The notes under the pieces are model-generated. The model was not told where the DNA came from. It saw only the letters and a list, made by a program, of their open reading frames with translations, and did not search any database. A stretch of DNA of 64,000 bases from Pinus tabuliformis (lineage: Eukaryota; Streptophyta; Pinopsida; Pinales; Pinaceae), in assembly GCA_031772625.1 (NCBI GenBank), contig CM062810.1, positions 870,499,650 through 870,563,649 of the forward strand. Direction: 5' to 3'. Every line of letters begins with the position of its first letter. Within the stretch, counting starts at the first letter, position 1. Positions 49,100-60,850 of this stretch are shown here, piece after piece. Position numbers and translations under genes: made by a program.

Positions 49100-50357
49100 C
49101 ACTTTAGATCCGTGGTATGGAGATATAATCGTCTATCTCCAAACCCAATCCTTTCGGCCCGAAGTTTCAAAGTCGGAACGTCGGAAAATTCGATTCCAGT
49201 CCCAACGGTACAAAATTATTGGAGATACTCTTTATCGTCGTGGGGCAGACTTGGTTTTCCGACGTTGCTTAACTCACGAAGAAGCTGAAAGGGTTTTGAA
49301 TGACTGTCACTCTGGAGCGTGTGGCGGTCATATGTCTGGGTACGCCACAGCCCAAAAGGTGTTGCGCACTGGCTACTTCTGGCCGTCCATGTTTAAAGAT
49401 TGTATTACTGCGGTCCGAAAATGCCACAACTATCAAGTGTTTGATCGCAAGATGCACGCTCCACCTACTCCTCTCCACCCTATAATTGCGGTTGGTCCTT
49501 TTGCCAAATGGGGTATCGATTTTATTACATGTAACCCTCACTCGGCCGGGGGGCATGCGTATATCATCCTTGCGGTTGATTATTTTACTAAGTGGGCCGA
49601 GGCGATGCCTACATTCGATGTTGACGGCAAGATAGCTGCAATTTTCGTATTCAGTCACATTATTGCTAGGTTTGGTGTCCCACAAGCGATAATCACTGAC
49701 CATGGGCGCCATTTTCGAAACATTATGATGACAGAACTTACAGGCCAGCTTGGCTTGCGTCATGATAGCTCAACTCCTTATTATCCCCAAGCAAACGGTC
49801 TGGTTGAGTCCATCAACAAAGTTTTAGTTATCATGATCCAACGAATCATTGGTATTCATTGGTCGAATTGGCACAACATGTTATTTTCCGCGCTTTGGGC
49901 ATACCGAACCTCAGTGAAAACATCAATAGGGTTCACTCCTTTCCAACTAGTTTATGGTTTGGAAGCTGTGCTGCCCATTGAATGTGAAATCCCATCACTT
50001 CAAATGGCTGTCGAATTACTTCCAGCTACTTCCGAAGAAGAGAAGCGTTTATTATACTTAGCTCAATTAGATGAGACTCGACGCGATGCTGCATTGGCGA
50101 TCGAGACTCATGCAAAACGTATGAAAGCTCAGTATGATCGAAATGTGACCCCTCGAAATTTTTCGGAAGGAGACCTAGTGCTATTGTATGATCAAGCTAA
50201 CGATAAAATAGGTGCTGGAAAATTCGTTCCTATGTGGCATGGGCCCTACATTGTTAAGCGAAAGCTAGTAAAAGGGGCCTATGAGCTGGTTGACTTTGAC
50301 GTGGACTCTTTGGGTAAACCCAGAAATGGACTTTACCTAAAGAGGTATTATGCTTAA
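49100..50357 (+). pseudogene. F integrase
   Basis: The zinc region (NDCHSGACGGHMSGYATAQK...VRKCHNYQ), the DDE core (WGIDFIT; IITDHGRHF; PYYPQANGLVESINKV) and the C-terminal region (GPYIVKRKLVKGAYELVDFD) are all visible and well kept. Confidence 0.92.
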
Positions 50358-50500
50358 ATGATGGGTGTGGAGATTTTAGTTAGGTTAGTTAGGTTAATTT
50401 TTCTTTCCAGCTGGTGTGTTTGTTAGTTTAGACAGTGTGCTTAGCTTAGAAAGTGTGTTTTTCGTCGTTATTCTGCTTATCTTGGTTTTATGCTTGATAT

Positions 50501-50926
50501 TTGCAGATGTCGATGCCTCTCCAAACATACATTGGATTTGCTGACGGTGCTTGTTGTAGTACATGGAATATTTCTTCCGCAGCTTGGGTTATTTATTCGC
50601 CCTCTGACGAGTTAGTTTCTATGCAGGGGGTAAGCCTCGGTCAAACAACAAACAACATTGCAGAATATAGTGCACTGATTGAGTTATTGTCTGAATCTAT
50701 TTCATTTGGGATTCAGAGTTTGATAGTGAGGTTAGATTCTGAACTCGTTGTATTACAGCTTAATAGAGTGTATGCCATTAGAAATCCAGTGTTATTAAGG
50801 TTATTTTTGAGAGTGCGTCTCTTGGAACGTGAATTTGATTACATTGAATATCAACATATTCCAAGTTCTTTAAATACATTAGTAGATGCAATTTCTTCTC
50901 GAATGTTAAATAGACATTTGCGATAA
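50501..50926 (+). CDS. F second RNase H, archaeal type, downstream of integrase
   Basis: This is a 141-residue open frame with all four catalytic acids in context: FADGACC (D), IAEYSALIE (E), VRLDSELV (D) and LVDAIS (D). GQTTNNIAEYSAL is the signature of the archaeal-like RNase H (aRNH) that Tat-branch elements have gained in addition to the RT-linked RNase H. Its place after integrase, separated by about 140 bp and preceded by its own ATG, is one of the published Tat layouts as I recall. It would help remove RNA during copying. It is a part of a fossil element, but this domain reads open. Confidence 0.88.
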   Translation: MQMSMPLQTYIGFADGACCSTWNISSAAWVIYSPSDELVSMQGVSLGQTTNNIAEYSALIELLSESISFGIQSLIVRLDSELVVLQLNRVYAIRNPVLLRLFLRVRLLEREFDYIEYQHIPSSLNTLVDAISSRMLNRHLR

Positions 50927-51120
50927 TCATACATGTAAATTTAAAAACATTTAATCACACATGTTTAACAAGATAAGCCGGTAATAATGATATATATAGA
51001 TAGGAGTGTGTCAAAAATACATCGTCTTCGATCATATGTTGCAAAACACCTTATGATCGGCAAAAATGATAAGTACAAAAAACCAAAATGTCACATGTGT
51101 CTACAAAAACGATCATCCAA

Positions 51121-52718
51121 TCACTGGTGATGATCTCTATACGACACCACTGCACGGGCTACCCTACACAAGAACCTTCTAAAAGGTCCTGGGACTTCGA
51201 CTACATAGCGCTGAAGCCTGATAGGAATATCATCTATAGTAGTCTCTGGTATATCTGCCGTCAGACGCTCTAGGTCTTGTTCCAACTCAGCTAAGGTCTC
51301 TGTAGCCTCGTTCTGTGGGACCAGTGCCGGTGCAACTAGTTGTCTCCTCTCGAAAGGCCGGAGATTGGCTGGACGCTGTGGGCCTACATCTGCATTTTGA
51401 AAATTTTCACTGTCAGTTTTGAGACGATATAAAAAACAAAAAATATAGATAATTTAAAAACTTGTGAAAAATGAAGTACCTGTGTCATCCCACTGTTCTC
51501 CCGGTGGAAGAATCATGTCCGGATCTCCACGAAAATTGACTCTGGCATAAGGGAAATCCTGTATCGAGAAGACCTGGTCCTCTAACCAGTGAAAGTACTC
51601 CGATCTAAATCGGACAACCTCCGTGCCCTCGTCAGGATGACGGGCCATCACCGCAACCCATCGCATCAACTTAGGCTCTTGACGAAGCCCAGCCTCAATA
51701 GTAAGCTGCTGCGGGATCAGCATCGGAACCCTCTCTAGAGCAAAACTCACAACTAAAGGCCCATAACCAAAAATATTTAGTTGCCCGTTTTTTGCCCTAG
51801 TTAGTTGGCCCTTTAAATTGGCCAACACAGCATCACACCAGTTGAAAATGGTGCCTCGATAGCAATCAATCGCCATCTGCATTTGGGACCCGGTGGCAAT
51901 GTGCAAAGCGGCAGCTCTGCAAATTCTGGTAACTGTAAAGGCAATTACCATAAGTTCAGGTCGGGATATCTTTTTAATTTCTATCCCCCTCTCCTGGTTT
52001 TGATTATTGCACCACTCTAGACGGAGACTAGCGATGGACTGGCTACCCGGCCTAGTCCCGGACAGAGTCAATTGTTCACCACTCTTGGGCAAACCAGTGA
52101 GAAAGTAAATATTTGAGGGCTCTATCTCGAGCTGGTGCCCTCCAATGTAAAAGCATTGATCCTGAACGTTCCACCTTTCAACCAGCCACTCTAGAAAGTG
52201 CACCTGGGCCCTCATGCCAGGTATGGCCCAGTATTTGTAAAGACTGCATGCCTTCAAAGCATCAATGGAAGGTTGGTGATTAATGGCGGCCAAATCAACA
52301 TCTTTGTGTTCTCTCTCGCGCCAATCAAGCATGGTGGGCAATCTACATGCCATAAAACATCTATTAGAGTCCATAAAATTGAAATTTTTTGGTTCATTTT
52401 GGAGAATTGGGGGTTTGAAAATCCACTCCGCGGTGTACGCAGCCCGCCTTTAGAGATAGAGCGTGTGTATGCAGATTCTCTTAAGGCAAGCTGCGTACGC
52501 CCAGCATTTTCCCAACTGAGAAAATGTCGGGGTACGCAGGTCACCTGTGGAGCACCTGCGTATCTCGAAAAGCGGACCTTGAAACCCCAAGGCCTCCAAA
52601 AAATGAAACTAAAGCTTAAAAACAAATTCTAAACGGATGGAAATGCAAGGGAGGATGTTGTAGAATACCTGAAGAGACGACATTCGGTTTCGACGGTCAG
52701 ATTCTCCGCAATATCCAT
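51121..52718 (-). CDS. Antisense, probably three-exon gene carried by F (plant-mobile-domain-like)
   Basis: On the strand opposite to pol, a long open frame covers 52374-51454. Intron signs extend it both ways: exon 1 52718-52669 (ATG in CCCATGG; donor CAG|GTATTC), intron to acceptor GCATGTAG, exon 2 52342-51480, donor ACAG|GTACTT, a 90-bp AT-rich intron to acceptor ATGCAG, exon 3 51389-51121 ending TGA. Lengths 50, 863 and 269 sum to a multiple of three (393 residues) with no internal stop, while the sense frame of the same element is broken several times. Motifs: FLEWLVERWNV, HQLEIEPSNIYFLTGLPKSG, FGYGPLVVSFALERVP. The I...TGLP..G core recalls plant mobile domain proteins of transposons. 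Tat relatives such as Grande carry antisense ORFs. Introns on this strand would survive copying, because genomic RNA is the other strand. The function is unknown, and splicing is inferred. Confidence 0.75.
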
Positions 52719-52790
52719 GGGAAGTTTCTTGCCAAAAGCCCTTTTTCTCTCCTCAACAGTAAAATGGTAAAAATGAAATGGTAAAAACCC

Positions 52791-52798
52791 TTTTTATA
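52791..52798 (-). promoter_or_regulatory. TATA box of the antisense gene
   Basis: On the minus strand CCTATAAAAAGGG lies about 75 bp before the ATG at 52718, leaving room for a start site and a 40-45-nt leader. It is a textbook plant TATA sequence. Confidence 0.65.
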
Positions 52799-52799
52799 G

Positions 52800-54572
52800 G
52801 TTTTTTGAGTAAATGAATGTTAAATTTGTTTATTTTCCACCGTGAAAAGGTATTTTTCAAAGTATTTTTATCTATCTTAAACAGGTATGAGTAATGTGTT
52901 GGTTTTTGTGCAGAATAAAGGATTTTCAGGGAAAATTGTCATTTTTCACAAACAAAAACATCAGAGTCATCTTTTAAGCCCTTTTCTGACTCCTAAAACA
53001 TGAAAAGATTGCCGAGCATTTCTTTTACACTCGTTAAAACGAAATTAAAAGACGGTCCCCTTATAGCCCTTTTCCGACTGTAAAAACAGGAAAAAGATTG
53101 TCGGGTTTTTGTCATTTCAAACTTGATATTGGAAATAAAACGACGTGTCCTTGATCACTTTTTACTTTTCAGGTCAAAGACACTAACTATGAAAGTACTC
53201 CTTGGTCGTAAAAGATCAAGCGGTTCTCTCAAGTATTATTTTATACTTTTTCGGGCTTGGGAGACACAAATTTACGAAAAAGTTCAACCCTGGAGTCTTC
53301 TTAAGTTTTTCAGACTCTCTAAAATTGAAAAACGCCGAGTTTCTCCTATACTGGACTCGTTAAAATTTCACAGTAAAGGACCTATTCGATTACAAACAGG
53401 AACGGACCTCTCCTTCTTAGGGTTCGAATCTAAACTAAGTTGGACTCATCCGAAGGATGAGCTTATAATCAAGCATACGTTATCCTCCTCAAGCTTGTAA
53501 AAAATAAAGAGGTACTTGCCAGAAATGGTGGGGGAAAAGAGAGGAAAATGAGCCTATTTGTTATCCTTTGTCTCAAAAGAAACCTTGTCACCACTCTTGA
53601 ACACGACACTTTTCATTTACCTGGGTTGGGAAATCCTTTGCCTCATAGTTGATTGAACCACATTGAAAGTCTTCAGCCGGGTATTAACTTTGGGTCAAAT
53701 GTCACCAAGCCATCTGTTGTGTCGTTATGTGTTCAAGAAGTCACTGCAAATAAACCATTCATCTACAAAATACCCGTCATCCATCTCGACCATCCCTGAG
53801 TCAGTCCTTACAGCTACATTTCTTCAACTTGATCTATGATTTCGTGTCATGGGCTTGCCTACGATAGATCGCTTTCTATCGACATCAGCACATTATATAG
53901 AAAGATGATCTAGAAATCGTCAGTACCTTGAGATCCGCATGCATCAATGGCAGATTTCTCGCCTTCGACGACAGTTTACATCATTGACTTTCGATCAAAG
54001 GATTCTATGACATGTTCGACATCAGCACATTCATTCACATCTCATGGATTGTACTGGGTATTTTGAGAACCATTGAAATCACTGGTGGTCTCTCTCACAC
54101 TTGTTAACAGTTTACATCATTGACTGTTAATCAAGTGGTTTCTACCATGCTCGACATCAACTCATTTATTCGCATGGATAGAATCGTACTATTTTGGGAA
54201 GTAGAAATGAAGAACCTGGATCTAGTTTCCACCATCCAGGCTGCGAGGAGTTTTGTATTCATTATATAGTAGACTAACTATAAACAAATGGCTGCGTCCA
54301 TACTGTGTCTACATGAGTCTATGGTTATGATGTATTGCGAAATCATTCCTGTATCAGAGCAGTAGTTAGTTTGTTAGTTAAAGTTTTTGATCTGAGTATG
54401 GGAATGCCTACCTCAGCGATGATATGATCTCATACATGTATTTTGTGTTGAATACTTGCAGGTTCCAACCAGGCTCTCCACAAGATAATCCTTGAAATGA
54501 TAAAGTACTTCACCCTTCCTAGAGATATGAAACCCTAAATCTACTATAGGCTTCACACTTTAGGGGGCAATC
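52800..54572 (+). other. F 3' region: diverged repeats and conserved hairpin block
   Basis: No gene is called on +. 52960-53120 holds two diverged units around GCCCTTTTC(T/C)GACT...AAAAGATTG(C/T)CG. 53225-53420 aligns with 34360-34545 in element B, with hairpin arms GAGTCT (53293-53298) and AGACTC (53312-53317). 53970-54240 has two units of about 138 bp beginning ACAGTTTACATCATTGACT. A G-rich purine tract (about 54560-54569) precedes the LTR. Such repeat-rich 3' regions are known from Ogre. Confidence 0.65.
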
Positions 54573-55622
54573 TGTTACACTAAAATTTGTCACCATGACT
54601 ATTTGCAGTTAGTATGGCTCTACCAACTGTCACACTATCCTCCTTGGCAAGTCTCATACCTCTGCTCCTCATGTCAAACTCCAAGAAAGAGAGAAAGTCC
54701 TTAAAAAATCAATTAACTCTGGTTACGCAGTTTCTCTTAGCCTTACCTGCGTGTATGCACCTCCAGTTCATTAAACCTGGGTACTTGTACGCTCTGTATA
54801 TAAAGGGGTGGGTGCGTACTCCTGTAAAGGTCAAAAGGTGCAAGTTTCACTTCAAAAAAGTTACCTGTGGTCATTTCTAGAGCATTCTAGAAGATGGTTT
54901 GACGTGGATTGAGCACCTCTAGATGGCTCATGCATCCCAATGAAAGAGGAACTTATCCCATGAAGAGGGGAGCTATCCCATTGAAAGAGGGTCTTATCCC
55001 ATTCATGGTGGACCTGATTAACTTCCTCCAAAGCACTATAAATACAGGCATTGGGCCAGAGGGAGGGGAGGTTGAAAGCTGAACATTCTTAAGGGTAGAT
55101 GCTGCTGAGATTAGGACTCCCTTATAGAGCTTGAGATGAGAGATTCCCATCCTTTCTTAGCTTCATTTGGAAGTGGGTGAGCTGATCAAAGTAAAGGAGA
55201 ACTCTTGCTGGACCCTGGGAGGGACCTGCACAACACCAAGGCACAGGTTGTAATGGTTTCTTTTGTTTCCACTTAATACAATTAAGCTCATTTTTCTCAA
55301 CAAGTTGTTATACATGATTTGTTTCATATACTCCTTGGTCTGTATGATGAATATGTTTTATTTTATGAGTTATTTAGGTGCTATGTAATCGTTTGCTTGT
55401 TAGTGAATGCAGGTTTCGAAGAGACGGAGGAGCTCATCCGGATTGGCGAGGCTGGACTGCTACAAAGAGTTAGACTAAAGGTATGTTATAAACACCTGAT
55501 TACTTGTATTCCAAACACATATTTAGGGAAAGATAGTGTTTAATTGTCTTGTTTGTCACTAGAAAGCCTTAGCTTCTAGGGAGGTCGGTTTTGTCCACAA
55601 AATTGACTCTTTCCGCATGACA
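54573..55622 (+). repeat. 3' LTR of F (1050 bp)
   Basis: It starts TGTTACACTA and ends CCGCATGACA, followed by ccatg (55623-55627). It has the same length as the 5' LTR. Confidence 0.93.
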
Positions 55623-55627
55623 CCATG

Positions 55628-55817
55628 GGTTGATCTTCTAAAGATGACACAACATACATAAACAAAAGGGTAAAACCCTTTATGAAACTTTACATATATG
55701 TGCTCCACGACCACAAATTGCGGAGACTTTACACTTTACATACAAAAACTTGGGTTTTCTGCCCCAAAACTTTGGCTTTTAGCCCCAAAATTGACCTTAG
55801 GGGACTCTGTCCCAACA
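55628..55817 (-). repeat. 3' LTR of E, inner part (190 bp)
   Basis: It ends on + with GTCCCAACA, the reverse complement of the LTR start TGTTGGGAC. On the minus strand a short G-rich purine tract (55818-55829) precedes it. Confidence 0.85.
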
Positions 55818-55929
55818 ATCCCCCAACAAAACTATGGTGGCTCACCCCGAGTCACTCTACTGGTGCAGAGATCTTACTGAAAAGACTCCCAACTCCACTT
55901 GCACCATTGCAACATCATCTATACACTGC

Positions 55930-58860
55930 GTAGCTGCCTGCTTGACTCGCTCCACCAGCTGCTCTGTTGCTAGTCCTGCATTATCTTCCTAGAACTTCTA
56001 CTATGTATTCTGCAGCCTAGCCAACTTCTCCACAATGGTGGAGGAGAGCACATAGGTCTGATTCATCCAAGGCCCCAATCTAGCCTCGAGGACTCCCTCT
56101 TTTTGCTGCACTACTTCCACCTACTCTTTTAGTTGCTTTGCCTCCTATAGCTTTGTCAATATCTGCATGATAGCGATAGTGTCTGCCATTGCTCTGGATT
56201 TGTCATACTGCTACTGAAATTCCCTTGCCTTGGTATTTAACCTCTACAGACTTGTGAGGACCTCCATCGAATACTTAAAGAGCATAGTGCATTTTGCCAT
56301 CGCAACTTCTAATGCAACAACTGCATCCTTGACAGGTGCCTGGCGCTATTCTCTAACCTTTGGTGGAGTTGAAGGTTATGCCCTCAACTTGAGCTCTGTA
56401 ATATTTAGGTTCAGCTCAAACTGAACCTTTACCATCTCGATCCTCACCTCGTGCACACCTGTAGCCAACTTCCGAATCTTGGCCTCCAACATCGCCTCTT
56501 CTAGGATGTGCAGTTCCAGAATGGTTATGCATGCTTCTGCTACCACTATTGCGGTTCGCTCATTCTTCTCCTGGAACTTATTCCAAGTGTCTATCACTGC
56601 CATTTTCTTAACTAACATATGTTCATTGTTAACCTTCTTCTCATTGATCATGCTCAGTGTGCACTACTCTCGGGCCCTAAATTCTGCAATCACACTTGTT
56701 TACAACATGTGAAGGCTTTCACTTGGGAGCACAACCAAGTTCAAACCAATATTCTTTAGAGCGCTAACAATAGCCTTGTCAGCTTCCTTCTCCACACTCA
56801 AAGCTCGATCCGGTAGTAAGAATGTCTGGAGATCCAAAGAATGAACCAATTCCACTGCTTCAGTTGTCCCCAGTGCTAAAATGTTTAAGGTCGTGCTGCT
56901 CTTCCCTGCACTTGTCTACATTCTAGTGGCTTGGATCTGCATCTCACGCAGACCCATATGAATGGAACTTAATGTCTGCTTCTATTGCTTCTCAAACTGC
57001 TACAGTAGTTCTGTGGTCGTATCCCTTACCTTGTCCCTAATGTTACCCAAGTCACCTTCTTTTAGGGAGATCGGGTCTAGTGACGACTTAGTGGCCTTGG
57101 TCTTTTTGCACGACCCTTCCTTCTTATGCTCCCTAATCTACTTAACCTAGAAGGGAGTGCTTTCCATATATCCACTGCCCTGTCCTTACTTTCCTCTTTC
57201 TCTGTATGTGGTGAAGGAAATTTCTAGCTTCTGTTAGATTCATGCTCTTCCTCAGAATTCCTTGGCAGCATGCTCTGCTTCTGCGCATGCCTTCTCCTCA
57301 GTCTCCTTCTTTCTCTTTTCAGCCAACTACTGAACTTTCAATTGGGTCGCTTCCTTTTCTTCTTTTCCAAGGACTTAGTAGACCTGACAAACAATTTTGA
57401 CGCTATGCGCCAGTCTGCTAGCCAACACTCAAGGATTGCTGTGATGGCATCATCTGCCGCTAGGTATGGTAAATCATACCACTTCTGTTCTAGGTCCTTT
57501 CGTGTGCGGATGGAGATATAGTGGAAGTTCCCTTTGAACTCCATGTATCCAGACAACGACTCAAAGATAGTTAGTGACAGCCATGGCTTATGGTTGATGG
57601 CTGCACAAATGCTCGACTCCATCAACACCCAAAATATTTTACTCTCCCAGACCCGGTCAGCATCCTTTGTGGCCCATAGTGAAGCAAGCTTTACTGCTTC
57701 TGGCAAATCTTTCACGATCAGAGGAAATTGGTTGTCCTCCAAAAATTCCCACGTGACCAACATAACTGATAGTAACATCCATGAGTAGTGGAACATTTTG
57801 CTATGGTCCTGTGCCTCCCTACAGTTCATGAGGAACTAGCTGCACAGGTAGCGTACCCATTTGAATTGTACACCTTCTGTGCACTAGGCTACTAGTGAAA
57901 CCACTACTGTTGGCACCTTGTCTGCGTCACACTTCCTCATCACCTTGCCAGCCAAGATCTTGGTGGCCACCTTCACCGCAAGGTTTGTAATACTCCAAAT
58001 TGAATATCCACATGGCTTCTTAACAAGCTTAAACTTTTCCTTCATCCTTTGGGTGAAGTCACGCTCAACTGTCTTTTTACCAAATGCCTTGGCTGGATTC
58101 AACCATGAATGTGGTAGTAAGGTGATCCTATGGATCAACATGTTAGTTATAGGGATTGGCTCTCCCAACTAGAGGAACCCGTCGTGCACGAGACACAACA
58201 ATTGTTTGATAATAATCAAATTTATGGGAGCGCGGTGGTAATGCGGTACCAATAGTAGATTCAACAATCCTACCTTTTCTAGCCCATGAATCCACTTCAC
58301 CGGCTCCAGCATGGTGACACCTGAGTTTTTGTAGAACACTCGCTACATGAAATTATCCATTAGCTGGGGGAACCACTCAATGTCCCCCAAGTCCCAATCT
58401 TCAAGCTTCAGATGTGGGACATGTGCCAAGCGCAAACCTTCAAACATGATATTCTCTGGCAGTAAGGGTGTATGAAGGAGAAACTTTCCCTCATCTAGGT
58501 CCTTTGGAATCTTCACCATGCCCTGGCATGGAGCAATGTATTCTGGTAGCTTCAAGATAGGGTCTACCCCCTCAATATTAATGTCCTCTATGTCCATATT
58601 AGTGTCCTTTGTGCCCTCGTTGGCCTCTAGATAAACCATTTTGTCTTTTTCCTGCGCGGTTGGCTTTTCTTTTCTTTGATGCTTCCTTGGTGACTCACAC
58701 AGTGGCAGTGTCTTCTTCTATTTATCTTTATTTTTCCTGGGGACCTCTCTTGGTGGCATAGGCTTCGGCCTAGGTGAACTCGGCGATTTTGGCACTGCTA
58801 TGGGCACCTCCATAGCCACAACCTCAGGGGCACCCCCTTCAGAGGCCATAGTGCTTTCCG
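55930..58860 (-). pseudogene. E accessory ORF (family shared with D1)
   Basis: Reading leftward from about 58860: a Pro/Lys-rich N-terminus, a conserved block (LKLPEYIAP; LLHTPLLPENIMFEGL; LKLEDWDLGDIEWF), a middle block (WLGEPIPITNMLIHRITLLP), a block with YSWMLLSVMLVTWEFLEDNQ followed by AVKLASLWATKD, then a long coiled coil (57350-about 55930; clear in 56651-56376). Each block matches D1 16751-18950. No enzyme motif is seen. It is broken. Confidence 0.7.
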
Positions 58861-60850
58861 TGCTTTCGGTTTCTACCAGTGTGGACATGAGGCTATTAAG
58901 GGGCTCCTAGGTTTCCTTAGGTAACCTATCAAACACAGAACTGGCCACCAAATCCTCAAAAAAATAGGGTTCATGCGCAACTGATAGCACGACACATAAG
59001 CTCTCAAAATGAAAAGTGTCTCTCATTCAATGGCCATATGTAATTTATAGGCAATTTCAAATTCAAGTATGACCGTTCCAGCCAAAATCCTCTCATAAAT
59101 GCTATATTGGCATCATATTGTCAAAGATATCGCCCTTAAATTCAGCCTTAAATGCCACCCCCCCGCTCCTCTTAGCCATTTTCTGACTGTCAAATCATGA
59201 ACACTGATAGTAATGATCACTTTTTGGTTGCCCTGCATGGTATTTCCTCCTATAGCACAACTCCCTTCGTGCTTTTCCTAATGTTGTGACATTCTTCCAT
59301 TCTGTGGAGTCCCCCGGTCGTGTAGCTCTACAACCTAGGCAATGTAGTTTCTAGTCCCACACCTCCTTTCAGCTGCCTGGAGTGCTAAGAGTGTGCTGCC
59401 ATAATATAGTCATCTAGGTGGATCCTCGATGTATGGCTTCAATCGACTACCTTTTTCCTTCCTTGGAAATGGATACCCATTCAATTTCATGACATGTTAG
59501 TTATAGGGATTGGCTCTCCCAACCAAAGGAACCCGTCATGCATGAGACACAACAATTATTTGATAACAATCAAATTTATGGGAGCGCAGTGGTAATGTGG
59601 TACCCGTAGTAGATTCAACAATACTACCTTTTCTACCTGATGAATCCACTTCACCGGCTTCAGTGTGGTGATACCCGGGTCCTTGTAGAACACTCGTTGC
59701 ATGAAATTATCTGTAACCATGTGTGGGAACCACTCATTGTCCCCCAAGTCCCAATATTCAAGCTTCAGATGTGGGACATGTGCTAAGCGCAAACCTTCAA
59801 ATGTGATATTCTTTGGCAGCAGGGGTGTATGAAGGAGAAGCTTTCCCTCATCTAGGTCCTTTGGGACCTTCACCATGCCTTGGCGAGGAGGGATGTATTC
59901 TGGCAGCTTCGAGATAGGGTCTACCCCCGCAATATCAATGTCTGCTGCGCTCATATTAGTGTCCTCTGCACCCTTGTCGGCCTCAAGATCAACCACTTTT
60001 CCTTTTTCCTGTGCGGTTGGCTTTTCTTTTCTCTGATGCATCCTTGGCGACTCACACAGTGGCAGTGTCTTCTTCTGTTTATCTTTCTTTGTCTTGGGGA
60101 CCTCTCTTGGTGGTGTAGGCTTCGGCTTAGGCGACCTCAACGATTTTAGCACTGTGATGGGCACCTCCATAGCCACAACCTCAGGGGCACCCCCTTTAGA
60201 GGCCATAGTGATTTCCACGCTTGTTGTTTCTACCAGTGCAGACATGAGGCTATTAAGGAGCTCCTATGTTTCCTTAGATAACCTGTCAAATATTGAACTG
60301 GCCACCAAATCCTAAAAAAACACCAGGTTCATGTGCAACTAATAGAACGACACATAAGCTCTCATAATGCAAAGTGTCTCTCATTGAGCGGACATATGTA
60401 ATTTATAGGCAATTTCAAATTTAAATCTAATCACTCCCCACAAAATCCTCTCATAAATGCTAGATTGGCAGCATATTTTCAAAGATCCCGCTCTTAAATT
60501 CAGCCTTAAATGCCACCCCCCCACTCCTCTTAACCATTTTCTCACTGTCAAATCATGAAATCTGACAGTAATGGTCACTTTCTACTTGCCCTACATGGTA
60601 TTTCCTCCTATAGCATAGCTCCCTTCGTACTTTTGCTAATGTTGTGACATTCTTCCATTCTGTGGAGTCCCCAAGTCGTCTTGCTCTATAACCTAGGCAA
60701 TGTAGTTTATAGTCCCGTGCCTCCTTTCAGCTGCCTGAAGTGCTAAGAGTGTGCTACCATCATATAGTCATCTGGCTAGATCTCCGGTGTATGGCTTCAA
60801 TCGACTGTCATTTTCCTTTCTTGGAAATGGATATCCATTCAATTTCACGA
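58139..60850 (-). repeat. Tandem duplication, unit about 1354 bp, two copies in E
   Basis: Copy 1 is about 58139-59492 and copy 2 about 59493-60850. Both begin ACATGTTAGTTATAGGGATT and end near ATTCAATTTCA(T/C)GA. They contain the N-terminal half of the accessory ORF and the spacer before it. Identity is about 90-92% over sampled stretches. Confidence 0.9.
59490..60245 (-). pseudogene. Duplicate N-terminal half of the E accessory ORF
   Basis: A 229-residue open stretch reads leftward from 60245 with the same LPEYIP, LLHTPLLP and WDLGDNEWFP blocks as copy 1. It is a product of the tandem duplication and so separated from the C-terminal half. Confidence 0.75.

Larger units (their letters stand above)
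41655..55622 (+). mobile_element. Element F: Tat/Ogre-like Ty3/gypsy element, 13,968 bp, youngest in the window
   Basis: Two 1050-bp LTRs differ at about 29 places (about 97% identity, hand count), and the target duplication ccatg is exact. Order: LTR, tRNA-Arg primer-binding site, leader, disordered N-terminal region, gag, protease, RT, RNase H, integrase, second (archaeal-type) RNase H, antisense gene, repeat-rich 3' region, LTR. RT wording (CIDYRDINRACPKDNYPTP, YLDD) and the second RNase H place it in the Tat/Ogre branch. The sense frame has about eight breaks, so this copy is a fossil although little worn. It is inserted in the E LTR. Confidence 0.92.

Noticed and set aside
49269-49763. 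Minus-strand 164-residue frame
   Set aside because: It lies opposite the integrase zinc and core regions, which are clearly coding on +.
52198-52632. Plus-strand 144-residue frame
   Set aside because: It is the shadow of the antisense gene and its first intron; no family motif.
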